This document shows, piece by piece, positions 1 through 10,006 of a DNA stretch of 64,000 nt. Numbering within the stretch: the stretch's first letter is position 1; every line of letters begins with the position of its first letter. Source of the stretch: Aeromicrobium ginsengisoli. GTDB lineage: Bacteria > Actinomycetota > Actinomycetes > Propionibacteriales > Nocardioidaceae. The notes beneath the pieces are model-generated. The model worked only from the letters and a program-made list of their open reading frames with translations. It made no database searches and was not told the origin of the DNA. The stretch lies in assembly GCF_004134905.2 (NCBI RefSeq), contig NZ_SDPQ02000001.1, positions 310,001-374,000 of the forward strand, given 5' to 3'. The position numbers and the translations under genes are program-made.

Positions 1-1
1 G

Positions 2-946
2 GGGTTCGCGGTGCTGGCCCTCAGCATGGTCGTGTTCTGGCACGCGGACTCAGTCGGGGCGCTGTTCCTTGCGCGCACGGCCCAGGGTGCGGCCAGCGGC
101 CTGCTGATGTCGTCGCTGAGCGCGGCGGTCGTCGACCTGGAGCCCGAACACCGGCCCGGTGCGGCGGCGACGTTCAACAGTGTGAGCCCGCTCGCGGGTC
201 TGGCGCTCGGTGCCCTGTTCGGCGGCATCGTCCTCGACCAGTCGTCGCAGCCGCTGGTCGCGGTGTTCGGAACCCTGACGGCCGTGTACGTCCTGCTCGC
301 GGCGATCGTGTGGCTGCTGCCGGAGACCTCGCCGCGTCGTGAAGGACTGCTGCACTCGCTGCGCCCCCGGGTCGGCGTCCCGGTCGCCGCTCGTCCGGCC
401 TTCCTCCGCAGCACCCCGGCGCTGGTCGCCGGCTGGGCCACCGGTGGGCTCTACCTCTCGCTCGGCGCACCCATCGCAGCTCGCGAGCTCGGCGGGACGG
501 ACCACATCGAGCAAGGGCTCGTCGTCACGGTGCTGACCGGTGTCGGCGCCATAGCCTGCTACGTCGCTCGCCGAGCGCCGTCGCGAAGCATCACGATCTT
601 CGGCACGTCGGCGCTCGCGCTCGGTACCGTCCTGTCGCTGGTCGCCCTCGCCGCCGGATCCCTGTGGGGGTTCCTCGCTGCGGCCGTCATCGGCGGTGCA
701 GGCTTCGGCACGGCGTTCCTCGGCATCATGCGGTCGATCACGCCGGTCGTCGGCCCTCACGAGCGGGGCGAGCTGTTCGCCGCCGTGTTCGTCGTGAGCT
801 ACCTGGCGTTCGGCATCCCCGCAGTTGCTGCCGGCATCGCGGCGCCGCACATCGGCCTGGCCACCACCACGTACGTGTACGGCGGCCTCGTGGTCGTGCT
901 GTCAGCCGCCGCTGCCGGTCTGCGCAGGTTCGGGTCGACGGATTAG
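2..946 (+). CDS. MFS transporter, 5'-truncated by the window edge
   Basis: The C-terminal ~314 residues of a major facilitator superfamily exporter; the reading frame is open to the left edge, so the true start is outside. The visible part is a string of hydrophobic helices separated by short charged loops. The early segment ARTAQGAASGLLMSSLSAAV resembles the conserved TM4-TM5 region of DHA-type drug:H+ antiporters. A central charged loop (PETSPRREGLLHSLRPR) fits the cytoplasmic loop between the two six-helix halves. The substrate cannot be told. It is followed by a convergent intergenic region carrying a hairpin repeat and then dodecin on the other strand. Confidence 0.85.
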   Translation, partial: GFAVLALSMVVFWHADSVGALFLARTAQGAASGLLMSSLSAAVVDLEPEHRPGAAATFNSVSPLAGLALGALFGGIVLDQSSQPLVAVFGTLTAVYVLLAAIVWLLPETSPRREGLLHSLRPRVGVPVAARPAFLRSTPALVAGWATGGLYLSLGAPIAARELGGTDHIEQGLVVTVLTGVGAIACYVARRAPSRSITIFGTSALALGTVLSLVALAAGSLWGFLAAAVIGGAGFGTAFLGIMRSITPVVGPHERGELFAAVFVVSYLAFGIPAVAAGIAAPHIGLATTTYVYGGLVVVLSAAAAGLRRFGSTD

Positions 947-972
947 AGGTTGCGCTGCGGCGTCGGCGTACG

Positions 973-1015
973 AGGTTTCGTCACCTGACGCCTTCGGCGT
1001 GATCGCTCAACCTGA
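973..1015. repeat. Hairpin repeat element, copy 1 (possible bidirectional terminator)
   Basis: A 43-nt segment with conserved flanks (GGTTTCGTCACCTG and GATCGCTCAACCTG) around the hairpin ACGCC-TTC-GGCGT. A second copy lies at 9063-9105. Both sit between convergent gene ends, which suggests transcription termination. The hairpin alone is short and has no U tract. Confidence 0.55.
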
Positions 1016-1045
1016 GTTCACGCTCGCTCGCAGAGCTCGCTCGGT

Positions 1046-1261
1046 TTACTCATCGTCCTCGAGGCGGAAGCCGAGCTTCATCGTCACCTGGTAGTGCGAG
1101 ACCTCGGTGTCGGTGACCTGTCCGCGGATGTCGGTGACCTCGAACCAGTCGAGGTGGCGCAGGGTCTTGCCGGCTCGCTTGATGCCGTTGTCGACGGCCT
1201 CGGTGATGCCGTCGGAAGAGGTGCCGACGATCTCGGTCACGCGGTATGTGCGATCAGTCAT
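1046..1261 (-). CDS. Dodecin family protein
   Basis: A 71-residue protein beginning MTDRTYRVTEIVGTSS. It matches dodecins, which are small dodecameric flavin-storage proteins that stack pairs of flavins. The family pattern is clear: Y-x-V-x-E-I-x-G-T-S near residues 6-16, a single helix (SDGITEAVDNGIKRAGKT), then strands containing W39, the likely flavin-stacking tryptophan (LDWFEVTDIRGQV), and a C-terminal YQVTMKLGFRLE strand. The length is typical. The start is chosen because TACGCT (1268-1273) lies exactly 6 nt upstream, implying a leaderless transcript; a longer upstream frame has no family similarity. Divergent from the DUF3099 gene. Confidence 0.92.
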   Translation of the reverse strand: MTDRTYRVTEIVGTSSDGITEAVDNGIKRAGKTLRHLDWFEVTDIRGQVTDTEVSHYQVTMKLGFRLEDDE

Positions 1262-1267
1262 GCCCCG

Positions 1268-1318
1268 AGCGTACGACCCCGGACTCCATCCGGCGGACGC
1301 GCCTGTGCGACGTAGAGT
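1268..1318. promoter_or_regulatory. Divergent leaderless promoters, dodecin / DUF3099 gene
   Basis: On the minus strand TACGCT (1268-1273) is 6 nt before the dodecin ATG. On the plus strand TAGAGT (1313-1318) is 6 nt before the GTG at 1325. The whole divergent intergenic region is 63 bp. The plus-strand spacer GGAGGT resembles a Shine-Dalgarno but touches the start codon, too close to work as one. Confidence 0.6.
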
Positions 1319-1324
1319 GGAGGT

Positions 1325-1660
1325 GTGCCCACAGAACCGCGGAAGCAGCAGGTCTTCTCGATCACGACTGCGGCCGAGTCGCAAAGTGCCGACCGAGGTC
1401 GGCGCGAGCGACGCTACGCGATCTCGATGGGCATCCGGACCGTCTGCTTCATCGGTGGGGTCATCGTCCTGACGGCCGTGCCGTCGCCGTGGTCCCGTCT
1501 CGGCTGGATCCTGTTCGTCGGCGCGGTGTTCCTGCCCTACACCTCAGTGGTCCTGGCCAACTCCGGCGTGCGCAAGAAGGGCTCAGGACCGTCGCCGTTC
1601 GGCCCGGAGGCCAAGGGCCAGATCGAACCACCCGCGGCTCCCCCGCTCGACCGTGAGTGA
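1325..1660 (+). CDS. DUF3099 domain-containing membrane protein
   Basis: A 111-residue protein of the actinobacterial DUF3099 family, function unknown. The recognisable core is ITTAAES...RRYAISMGIRTVCF, followed by two hydrophobic segments (about residues 37-56 and 60-78) joined by PSPWSRLG, and a polar proline-rich tail. It is predicted to be a two-pass inner-membrane protein. The GTG start is supported by the -10 hexamer 6 nt upstream. Its last 8 bases overlap the next gene, so the two are probably co-transcribed. Confidence 0.8.
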   Translation: MPTEPRKQQVFSITTAAESQSADRGRRERRYAISMGIRTVCFIGGVIVLTAVPSPWSRLGWILFVGAVFLPYTSVVLANSGVRKKGSGPSPFGPEAKGQIEPPAAPPLDRE

Positions 1661-1841
1661 CGTCCTGACCTGCTCGGCCAAGGGCTGCACCGTCGAGGCG
1701 CAGCACCAGCTGCTGTGGAACAACCCCAAGATCCACACGCCTGACCGGCGCAAGATCTGGCTCGCCTGCGACGAGCACGAGGAGTCGCTGCGCTCATTCC
1801 TGTCGGCCCGTGGCTTCTGGAAAGAGACGCAGCCGGTCTAG
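1653..1841 (+). CDS. Small conserved actinobacterial protein, function unknown
   Basis: A 62-residue protein with two cysteine pairs or near-pairs: C7 and C12 (TCSAKGCTVEAQ) and C39 before DEH (WLACDEHEE), plus the WNNPKIHTPDRRKIW block. Cys and His placement suggests a small metal-binding fold. Relatives in actinobacteria are often labelled acetone carboxylase, a name unsupported at this length. It overlaps the DUF3099 gene by 8 bases. Its stop shares the palindrome CTAG (1838-1841) with the stop of convergent moaA, so the two genes overlap by 4 bp with no terminator between. Confidence 0.75.
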   Translation: MSDVLTCSAKGCTVEAQHQLLWNNPKIHTPDRRKIWLACDEHEESLRSFLSARGFWKETQPV

Positions 1842-2824
1842 CCGCCGATCGACGACATCGGCCGCGACGACTGCAGGAAGGTCGGGTCGTCGATGCCGTG
1901 ACCCGGCAGCTTGGTCATCATCGCGGCGGCCCAGCGACGCGCGATCTCCTCGTCGGAAGCGCCCGTGCGCAGCGCTGTCCGCAGGTCGGACTCCTCGCGC
2001 GCGAACAGGCAGTTGAGGATCTGCCCGTCGGCTGTCAGGCGTACGCGATTGCAGTCGCCGCAGAACGGCCGGGTGACCGAGCCGATGATGCCCACGGTGT
2101 GCGGTCCGTCGTCGACCAGGAACTTCTCGGCCGGCGCCGAGCCGCGACCGTCGAGCCCGGTCAGCCGGAAGTGCTCGCCGAGCAGCGTCAACGTCTCGTC
2201 GGCAGTGATCATCGCCTCGCGGTTCCAGCCGTGCTGGGCGTCGAGCGGCATCTGCTCGATGAAGCGCAGCTCGTAGTCGTGCTTCATGCACCAGCGCAAC
2301 AGATCCGGCGCCTCGGCGTCGTTGATGCCGCGCAGCAGCACGGCGTTGACCTTGACCGGCGCGAGACCGGCTTCGCGAGCCGCAGCGAGGCCGTCGACGA
2401 CGTCGTGGAGCCGGTTGCGACGGGTGATCTGCTCGAAGGTCGCCGGGTCCGTCGTGTCGAGGCTGATGTTGACGCGGTCGAGGCCTGCGGCGGCCAGCGC
2501 CTTGGCGGTGTGCTTGAGGCCGAGGCCGTTCGACGTCATGGCCGTGCGGGGCTTGGACGGCAGCGCCTTGGTCGCGGCGACGAGCTCCGGCAGGCTTCGG
2601 CGAAGCAGCGGTTCTCCCCCGGTGAAACGTACGTCGCGGACACCGAGGATCTCGACCCCGATGCCGATCAGGCGCATCAGCTCGGCGTCCGTCAGCGTGT
2701 CCTCGCTCGGCATCCAGTCGAGGCCTTCGGCCGGCATGCAGTACTGACACCTGAGGTTGCAGCGATCGGTCAGCGACACGCGCAGGTCGGTGGCGACTCT
2801 GCCGTGCGTGTCGATGAGCTGCAT
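1838..2824 (-). CDS. moaA: GTP 3',8-cyclase MoaA (molybdenum cofactor step 1)
   Basis: A radical-SAM enzyme that converts GTP to 3',8-cyclo-GTP, the first step of molybdopterin synthesis. The SAM-cluster motif C22-x3-C26-x2-C29 (RCNLRCQYC) is intact. The family-specific second cluster is also present (CGDCNRVRL plus ILNC), and the C-terminus ends in GG, needed for activity in this family. With this start the protein has 328 residues. An ATG 9 nt upstream is possible, but it overlaps TAGGAT (2832-2837), which lies 7 nt before the chosen ATG and looks like its -10. No other moa gene is in the window. Divergent from SURF1. Confidence 0.93.
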   Translation of the reverse strand: MQLIDTHGRVATDLRVSLTDRCNLRCQYCMPAEGLDWMPSEDTLTDAELMRLIGIGVEILGVRDVRFTGGEPLLRRSLPELVAATKALPSKPRTAMTSNGLGLKHTAKALAAAGLDRVNISLDTTDPATFEQITRRNRLHDVVDGLAAAREAGLAPVKVNAVLLRGINDAEAPDLLRWCMKHDYELRFIEQMPLDAQHGWNREAMITADETLTLLGEHFRLTGLDGRGSAPAEKFLVDDGPHTVGIIGSVTRPFCGDCNRVRLTADGQILNCLFAREESDLRTALRTGASDEEIARRWAAAMMTKLPGHGIDDPTFLQSSRPMSSIGG

Positions 2825-2831
2825 GGACACC

Positions 2832-2888
2832 ATCCTAGGCGGCCGCACGCCACCCGGGGGACGAGACGTTGGCCCGCACAACTACCGT
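2832..2888. promoter_or_regulatory. Divergent leaderless promoters, moaA / SURF1
   Basis: Minus strand: TAGGAT (2832-2837), 7 nt before the moaA ATG at 2824. Plus strand: TACCGT (2883-2888), 6 nt before the GTG at 2895. The 70-bp region holds both promoters back to back. Neither start has a convincing Shine-Dalgarno. Confidence 0.6.
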
Positions 2889-2894
2889 CGACAC

Positions 2895-3665
2895 GTGTAC
2901 CGCTTCCTGCTGAGCATGCGGTGGATCGGATTCGCGGTCTTCGTCATCGTGCTCGCCGCCGTCTGCACCCGTTTGGGCTTCTGGCAGATCCATCGACTCG
3001 AGCATCGTCTTGAGCAGAACAAGATCATCACGGCCCACCTGAAGGCCGACCCCGTCGACCTGACCCAGGTGCTCAAGCCCGGTGGCGAGGTCGATGACCA
3101 GAGCGAGTACACCCGCGTACGAGCCACGGGCACGTATGACGTGGAGCACCAGGTGACCGTCAAGTTCTCCACGCGCGACGGTGCCCCCGGCGTCGACGTC
3201 GTCACGCCGTTCGTGCTGTCGTCCGGCGATGCGGTGCTGGTCGACCGCGGCTGGCAGGAGACCCAGAACACCGTGACCCGTCCCGTCGTGCCCGATCCCC
3301 CGTCGGGCGAGGTGACGATCACCGGGTGGCTGCGCCAGAACAACGGCGCCGGCAACGATGCCGTACGCCCTGTCGCCGGCCAGATCAGGGCGATCTCGAG
3401 CATCGGCTTCGCGGACTCCGTGCCCTACAAGCTGCTGGGTGGTTACCTCAACCTGCGCTCCGAGGACCCCGCGGCGGCCAAAAAGCTCGCCGCCGAGCCG
3501 GAGCCCGAGCGCGGTCAGGGTCCGCACTTCTTCTACGCCCTGCAGTGGTGGTTCTTCGCCCTGCTCGCCGTCGTCGGCTACTTCTGGTTCGCCAGGTCGG
3601 AGGCCAAGGAGCGCCGCAACCCCACGCGCATCGACGGATTCGCGGACAGCAGTCCCCCGCGATGA
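2895..3665 (+). CDS. SURF1 family cytochrome c oxidase assembly protein
   Basis: A 256-residue SURF1-family protein, implicated in insertion of heme a into cytochrome oxidase. It has the standard plan: an N-terminal transmembrane helix (about residues 8-27) followed by RLGFWQIHRLEHR, a large extracytoplasmic domain with the VLVDRGW motif, and a C-terminal helix after HFFYALQWWFFALL. The GTG start is set by the -10 hexamer and the family N-terminus; an earlier in-frame ATG would add unrelated residues. It fits the heme A genes ctaA and ctaB further along the window. Its stop overlaps the next start (ATGA). Confidence 0.88.
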   Translation: MYRFLLSMRWIGFAVFVIVLAAVCTRLGFWQIHRLEHRLEQNKIITAHLKADPVDLTQVLKPGGEVDDQSEYTRVRATGTYDVEHQVTVKFSTRDGAPGVDVVTPFVLSSGDAVLVDRGWQETQNTVTRPVVPDPPSGEVTITGWLRQNNGAGNDAVRPVAGQIRAISSIGFADSVPYKLLGGYLNLRSEDPAAAKKLAAEPEPERGQGPHFFYALQWWFFALLAVVGYFWFARSEAKERRNPTRIDGFADSSPPR

Positions 3666-4311
3666 GCCACCCGCTGGCCGGGATCATCAAGGACGCCGCA
3701 GAAGGTCGCTTCCTCCCTGTTGACGGAGAGTACCACCGGGTCACCCCGTGGAAGCCCGGGCTCGAGGCTGTCGTCGCGTTCACGGGCCATGCCGTCTTCG
3801 CGGTCGACGCGAAGACGACCGATGAGACCCTGGCCGACCTGGGCGCAGACGGTTTCGGCGGAGCACACGACCCCCGGCTCATCGCCGAGCTGGCCGGGCC
3901 TGATGGCTGGATCGACAGCCTGGACGTCCTGCTGGTCGGCAGGGGCGCGGGGCCCACAGGTCACGGACTGGTGGCCCGGCCCGACCTCGCGACACATCCT
4001 CGGGTGCACTTCGCAGCCAGCAACCGTGATGACGTGCAGGTCTTCGGGTTCGAGGACCAACAACGGTCGACGGTCGTCGTGCTGGCCCGCGGCCTGGCCG
4101 GGCTGCCCGAGATCAGCTTCGAGCTCGACCCGGAGCACCGCGGCGGCGAAGGAACGGCACTGATCGAGGACGCGCTGAGGCTCGTCCCCGAGGGTGAGCT
4201 GGTCGTCGCGGCCGCTGCCCCGGGCAACGCCGCGAGCCTGCGCGCACTCCTGTCAGCAGGCTTCGTTGCCTTGGGCTCGCTGCAGCTCTTCCGGCGTGCG
4301 TCGAGCGACCG

Positions 4312-4315
<4 letters not shown>
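3662..4315 (+). CDS. GNAT-like protein, divergent
   Basis: A 217-residue protein translationally coupled to SURF1 through an ATGA overlap. The C-terminal half looks like an acetyl-CoA-binding GNAT fold: a beta strand (ISFELDPEHR), a GGEGTALIEDALRLV segment resembling the pyrophosphate-binding loop and helix, and AAAPGNAASLRALLSAGFVALGSLQLFRR, like the N-x-x-S-x-x-x-x-x-x-x-G-F ending of GNATs. The N-terminal ~100 residues are not recognisable. The substrate is unknown. Its TAG stop shares a CTAG with the convergent ABC-F gene. Confidence 0.6.
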
Positions 4316-5910
<1,595 letters not shown>

Positions 5911-6135
5911 GGGGGTGACTTTCAGATCAGGGTGTGCGAAAAGGCGGCGTTGGTACGCCGAACTCATTCCCGCTGATGAAAACTCACCTCACCAGTCTAC
6001 GGGCTGAGTGAGAGTTCTCGAGACTGTACGAGTGTGCCCCCGACCACAGGCCGAGGCGGGCATCGCCAAAGCACCCACGACCGCCGCGTCATCGCGATAG
6101 GCTGGCACAATTGTCCGCCCAGGCGAGGAGCAGCA

Positions 6136-9030
6136 GTGAGACCTCGTGGCATCACTGCTGTCGTGGCGGCAGTGGCCGTCGTGCTTGCGGTGGCTCAAGC
6201 CCCACATGCGGAGGCAGCGACAACGAGCTCGGTCTCGCTGTCCGCTTCCGCGGCCAAGGTCACAGTCGGTTCGAGCGTCAGCTTGCGGGCGGCGGCACCC
6301 CGTGGCCGGTTCGCGAGCACCGACAAGGTCCTCTTCCAGCGGAAGGTCAGCGGCACCTGGCGCGGCATCGCCTATCGCACCCTGGGCAGCGACGGCCGGA
6401 CCGCGCTGAGCGTCAAACCCGCACTTGGCACCGGCTATTACCGGGTCCTCAAGCCTCGCACCACGAAGTTCACTCAGGCAGTCTCCACGACAGTCAAGGT
6501 CGTGTCGGTCAGGATCACCAGCAGCGTCGTCCTCACGGCTGGATCCACCGCAGTCTCCGAGGGGGCAACGGTCGACTTCACCATTCAGTCGCCGGCCTCC
6601 GCGTACACACCAGGCGAGACCGTGCAGCTCCAGACCCGGAGACCCGGCGAAGCGTGGGCAATCAGCAAGACTCTCAACCTGACCTCCGGCGGCACAGCCG
6701 CGGCCGCCCTCACGCCACCACTCGGTACGTCCGAGTTCCGCGCGGTGAAGCCCCAGACCGATCGTTACTCAGCGGCGACCTCGACTCCCGTGACGGTCAC
6801 CGTCTCTGACAAGCCGGAGCCGGTGGACCCCGTGGTCACGGTGAACGGCACCGGCACGTCCCTGGCAGTCACGACGTCCGACCCGGTCGCGAGGGCCACG
6901 TTCAGCGTCAACGAGGGCGAGAAGGTGGCACTCGCGACAGCTGACATCGCCGGGATGTCCCAGCCGACGGTCTCCGTGCAGGATCCCGACGGGGTCGACA
7001 TCCCGTTGGCGACCCTCGGGAACGTCTCGATGAACACGCGGTGGTCGTTCGTCGCGCCACGCTCCGGGACGTTCACCGTGCTGCTGAGTGCCGCTGGTGG
7101 CGGGGCTGGCAGTACCCGGCTCGTGGTGACGACTCCGCTGACGCACGCCGCCGCGGTCAACGGCGCACCTCAGGCCCTGACGGCCACGCCCCTGCCCGGC
7201 CGCGAGCTTCGTGTCACCTTTGCCGCGGACAACGGTGAGTACCTGTCGTCCGTCATCGGCAACCCGGTGCAATGGAACCAGCACGCGATGAGGCTGGTGG
7301 ACGTCGCCACGGGCGAGGAGGTCGAGATCGTCGAGCGCGACGTTCAATTCGGTATGTGGAAGATCCCGGCCGACAGCGACTACCGCCTTGAGCTCGAGCC
7401 CTACGCGGCCGACGCCATGGCCGGCGACCTGTCCGTGTCGGCGTCACGTCCCGCTGTGGCCACCGTCAACGGGCCCACGATCGAGGCATCGATCGACCGA
7501 CCGGGTGACATCGAGGCCTACGCCGTCGACCTCACGGAAGGTCAGACGGTGACTCTGGGCGTGACATACGACGGCGTGGATGACAACGCGGCGTACCTGG
7601 TCGAGATCCGCGGCGCGGGAGACGCCCCCTACGGCTCCGTGATGGGTGCCCAGGGCCTCAACGATCTGAAGGTGTGGGAGACCGGCACGTATGTGCTCCT
7701 CCTGCGTGGCAAGGGCCTGACAACGCCGACATTCCGCCTCGACATCTCCACTCCGCTCGCCATCGCGCCAGAGCTGAACGGCGATCCGGTGCACGTCTCG
7801 ACCGTGCACGCGGGGCGGGTGGTCGAAGGCACCGTCGCCGCCGATGCCGGCGACGTCATCTCGCTCCACACCGCGAACGCCACGTACGGGCCGACGAACC
7901 CAGGTCGTCCTGTGTTCGACCAGGTCCGTCTCGTCAACGTGGCCTCGGGCCAGGGCGTCTCTCCCGTCGATGGCCGGACTGACTACACCACGATCTGGCA
8001 GGTGCCCCTGAACGGTGAATATCGGCTGGTCTGGTCGCCCACCTCGGCCTACACGATGACATTCGACCTGTCGGTCCTGCGAGCAGTGCCCCAACCGTTG
8101 AATCCCAACAGTCCGACCTCGAACGTGGCCATCGACCGGCCCGGCGCGGTAGAGGCGTTCACGGTCCCGGTCACCAAGGGTGACCGCCTGGCAGTCGCAA
8201 TCAGCAGCAGCGACGAGTCCCGCTACCACCTCAACGTCTCCGGGGCAGCCGGCGATGCCGAGCTCTACATGACGGAGCGTGAGGCGCTCGTCGCCGCCAA
8301 GACCGGTGTCGTGAACCTCGTGGTGCAGGGACCGTCCAGCGGGACGGGTGCGGCACCACTGCACCTGGACGTCACCACGCCCGCGCGCAAGACCGCAGTG
8401 CTCGACGGGTCTCCGGTGACCATGACGACCGGGCAGAACGCCGGGCGCGAGATGTGGGCCGAGTTCACAGCCGGCAAGGACGACTACGTGTCGTACGCCC
8501 TCGCCAATCGCGTGCGCTGGAGCACTCGACAGGTCCGCCTCGTCAACGCGTCCACAGGACAGTCCGTCTGGCGCGTCGGTGCCGGCGAGAGGTACCAGGC
8601 AGATCCGTTTGAGACGTGGAAGATCCCCGCGGACGGCTCCTACCGCTTCGAGCTGGAGCCGGCGGCGGCCACGACGATGTCAGCCGATCTCACCGTGTCC
8701 AAGACGCGTGCCGTACCGATCACGGTCGATGTGACGACGAAGCGGGTCAGTCTGGCGCGTGCGGGCGCTCCGGCCGTGTACACGTTCAGCGCCAATGCGG
8801 GTGTCGCGCTGGCCCTCGCCCAGAACGGGACGTTCCCGGGTCTGGACACGCCGTCCGGTGCGGATCTGGTGGTCGAGACGCCGTTCGGCAGCACCTTGCT
8901 GCGCACGCAGGTCGGCCCCACGATCACGTATAGCTCCATGACGCCGGAGTCCACCGGCACCTACACGCTGGTCGTCCGTCCGAAGGACGGAATGACCGGC
9001 ACGATGAGCTTCCGGCTGTCGGCGCCCTGA
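6136..9030 (+). CDS. Large secreted repeat protein, Ig-like and PPC-like modules
   Basis: A 964-residue exported protein of unknown role. The GTG start has a good ribosome site (GAGGAG, 7-8 nt upstream). Residues 1-27 form a signal peptide (RPRG, hydrophobic core, cleavage near AEA). Residues ~30-235 hold two Ig-like modules, each ending in LGTxxxRxxKP (starts at 97 and 196). From ~330 to the end a module of about 210 residues repeats three times, marked by W408, W621 and W828 in the motif WKIPADxxYRxELEP, with AGRE, VRLVNxxTGQ and IDRPGxIEAY before or after. The half-modules with TGTYVLLL resemble pre-peptidase C-terminal domains. There is no enzyme motif, LPXTG or C-terminal membrane anchor. 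Confidence 0.8.
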   Translation: MRPRGITAVVAAVAVVLAVAQAPHAEAATTSSVSLSASAAKVTVGSSVSLRAAAPRGRFASTDKVLFQRKVSGTWRGIAYRTLGSDGRTALSVKPALGTGYYRVLKPRTTKFTQAVSTTVKVVSVRITSSVVLTAGSTAVSEGATVDFTIQSPASAYTPGETVQLQTRRPGEAWAISKTLNLTSGGTAAAALTPPLGTSEFRAVKPQTDRYSAATSTPVTVTVSDKPEPVDPVVTVNGTGTSLAVTTSDPVARATFSVNEGEKVALATADIAGMSQPTVSVQDPDGVDIPLATLGNVSMNTRWSFVAPRSGTFTVLLSAAGGGAGSTRLVVTTPLTHAAAVNGAPQALTATPLPGRELRVTFAADNGEYLSSVIGNPVQWNQHAMRLVDVATGEEVEIVERDVQFGMWKIPADSDYRLELEPYAADAMAGDLSVSASRPAVATVNGPTIEASIDRPGDIEAYAVDLTEGQTVTLGVTYDGVDDNAAYLVEIRGAGDAPYGSVMGAQGLNDLKVWETGTYVLLLRGKGLTTPTFRLDISTPLAIAPELNGDPVHVSTVHAGRVVEGTVAADAGDVISLHTANATYGPTNPGRPVFDQVRLVNVASGQGVSPVDGRTDYTTIWQVPLNGEYRLVWSPTSAYTMTFDLSVLRAVPQPLNPNSPTSNVAIDRPGAVEAFTVPVTKGDRLAVAISSSDESRYHLNVSGAAGDAELYMTEREALVAAKTGVVNLVVQGPSSGTGAAPLHLDVTTPARKTAVLDGSPVTMTTGQNAGREMWAEFTAGKDDYVSYALANRVRWSTRQVRLVNASTGQSVWRVGAGERYQADPFETWKIPADGSYRFELEPAAATTMSADLTVSKTRAVPITVDVTTKRVSLARAGAPAVYTFSANAGVALALAQNGTFPGLDTPSGADLVVETPFGSTLLRTQVGPTITYSSMTPESTGTYTLVVRPKDGMTGTMSFRLSAP

Positions 9031-9062
9031 GCCTTCAGCTGGCGTTGGGGAGTCAGCTCACG

Positions 9063-9105
9063 GGGTTTCGTCATCTGGCGGCTTGGCCGCGATCGCTCAA
9101 TCTGG
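9063..9105. repeat. Hairpin repeat element, copy 2 (possible bidirectional terminator)
   Basis: Aligns with 973-1015 over about 43 nt; the block GATCGCTCAA is identical. The hairpin is GCGGC-TTG-GCCGC. Relative to copy 1, two base pairs differ on both sides, so pairing is kept. It lies between the convergent ends of the secreted protein gene and sufT. Confidence 0.55.
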
Positions 9106-9139
9106 TCTCGGCGCGACGCGCGCTGAGCGCGAATCGACC

Positions 9140-9502
9140 TCAACCAATGTTGAAGCCGAGGGCTCGCAGCATCTCGCGGCCGTCGTCGGTGATCTTGTCG
9201 GGGCCCCACGGCGGCATCCAGACCCATTCGATCCGGAAGTCGTTGACGATGCCGTCCAGGGCAGCGCGGGTCTGGTCCTCGATGACGTCGGTCAGCGGGC
9301 ACGCCGCGGAGGTGAGGGTCATGGAGAGCACCGTGTTGCTGTGCTCGTCGACATCCGCGCCGTAGACAAGGCCCAGGTCGACGACGTTGATGCCGAGCTC
9401 GGGGTCGACGACGTCCTTCATGGCCTCGAGGACGTCCTCCTTGGTCGTGCCACCCTGAGGGGTCAGCTCGACGTCGGGCAGATCGCTGTGATCGGTGGTC
9501 AT
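9140..9502 (-). CDS. sufT: SufT-type metal-sulfur cluster assembly protein (DUF59/MIP18)
   Basis: A 120-residue DUF59 protein, last gene of the suf operon. The family helps Fe-S cluster maturation. The hallmarks are DPELGINVVDLGLVY (residues 33-47) and the conserved cysteine at 68 in TSAACPLTD, followed by the C-terminal WMPPWGPDKITDDGREMLRALGF block. The start overlaps the sufU stop by 4 bases, indicating translational coupling. Confidence 0.9.
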   Translation of the reverse strand: MTTDHSDLPDVELTPQGGTTKEDVLEAMKDVVDPELGINVVDLGLVYGADVDEHSNTVLSMTLTSAACPLTDVIEDQTRAALDGIVNDFRIEWVWMPPWGPDKITDDGREMLRALGFNIG

Positions 9503-9984
9503 TTCGGGTCTCCCGTGCTTGCAGTGTCTGAAGATGTGGTGACGAGCGCCTGCGAGACGGCGTCCTTCCAGGCCATCCAGCCCAGCAGCGCGCACTTGAT
9601 GCGGCCGGGGAACTGGGCGACGCCGGCGAACGCGATGCCGTCCTCGAGGACGTCCTCGTCGGGCTCGATCTTGCCCTTGCCGTGCATGAGCGTGTTGAAC
9701 TCGTCGAGGATCGCCATGCCCTCCTCGACGTTCTTGCCGACGATCAGGTCGTTGAGCACCGAGGTCGACGCCTGACTGATCGAGCAGCCCTGGGCGGCGT
9801 AGGACACGTCCGAGACGGTGTTGCCGTCGAGGTGGACACGCAGCGTGATCTCGTCGCCGCACGTCGGGTTGACGTGGTGGACCTCGGCCTCGAAGGGCTC
9901 GCGCAGTCCTGCGCCGTGGGGTCGCTTGTAGTGGTCCAGGATGATCTCCTGGTAGAGCGAATCCACGTTCATGGCATCAGTCAT
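9499..9984 (-). CDS. sufU: SufU, zinc-dependent sulfurtransferase for SufS
   Basis: A 161-residue SufU protein, which in Gram-positives accepts persulfide sulfur from SufS and passes it to the SufBCD scaffold. The ligands and active residues are visible: C42 and D44 (TCGDE), C67 (QGCSIS) and C131 (IKCALL). It takes the place of SufE, absent from this operon. The start could also be M5 (MNVDSLYQEIILDHYK), which matches the family N-terminus better. It lies 22 nt after sufS and overlaps sufT. Confidence 0.93.
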   Translation of the reverse strand: MTDAMNVDSLYQEIILDHYKRPHGAGLREPFEAEVHHVNPTCGDEITLRVHLDGNTVSDVSYAAQGCSISQASTSVLNDLIVGKNVEEGMAILDEFNTLMHGKGKIEPDEDVLEDGIAFAGVAQFPGRIKCALLGWMAWKDAVSQALVTTSSDTASTGDPK

Positions 9985-10006
9985 GACTCAACCTCCGCTG
10001 TGCCGT

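Noticed and set aside
1653..1841. Naming the 62-residue protein acetone carboxylase
   Set aside because: The label circulates in databases, but acetone carboxylase subunits are much larger and no related motif is visible.
5911..5967. Upstream ORF/attenuator controlling the ABC-F gene
   Set aside because: The upstream ATG is in frame with the main gene and has no stop before it, so it would be an N-terminal extension. The leader hairpin (GGCGT-TGGT-ACGCC) is too short to argue for attenuation.
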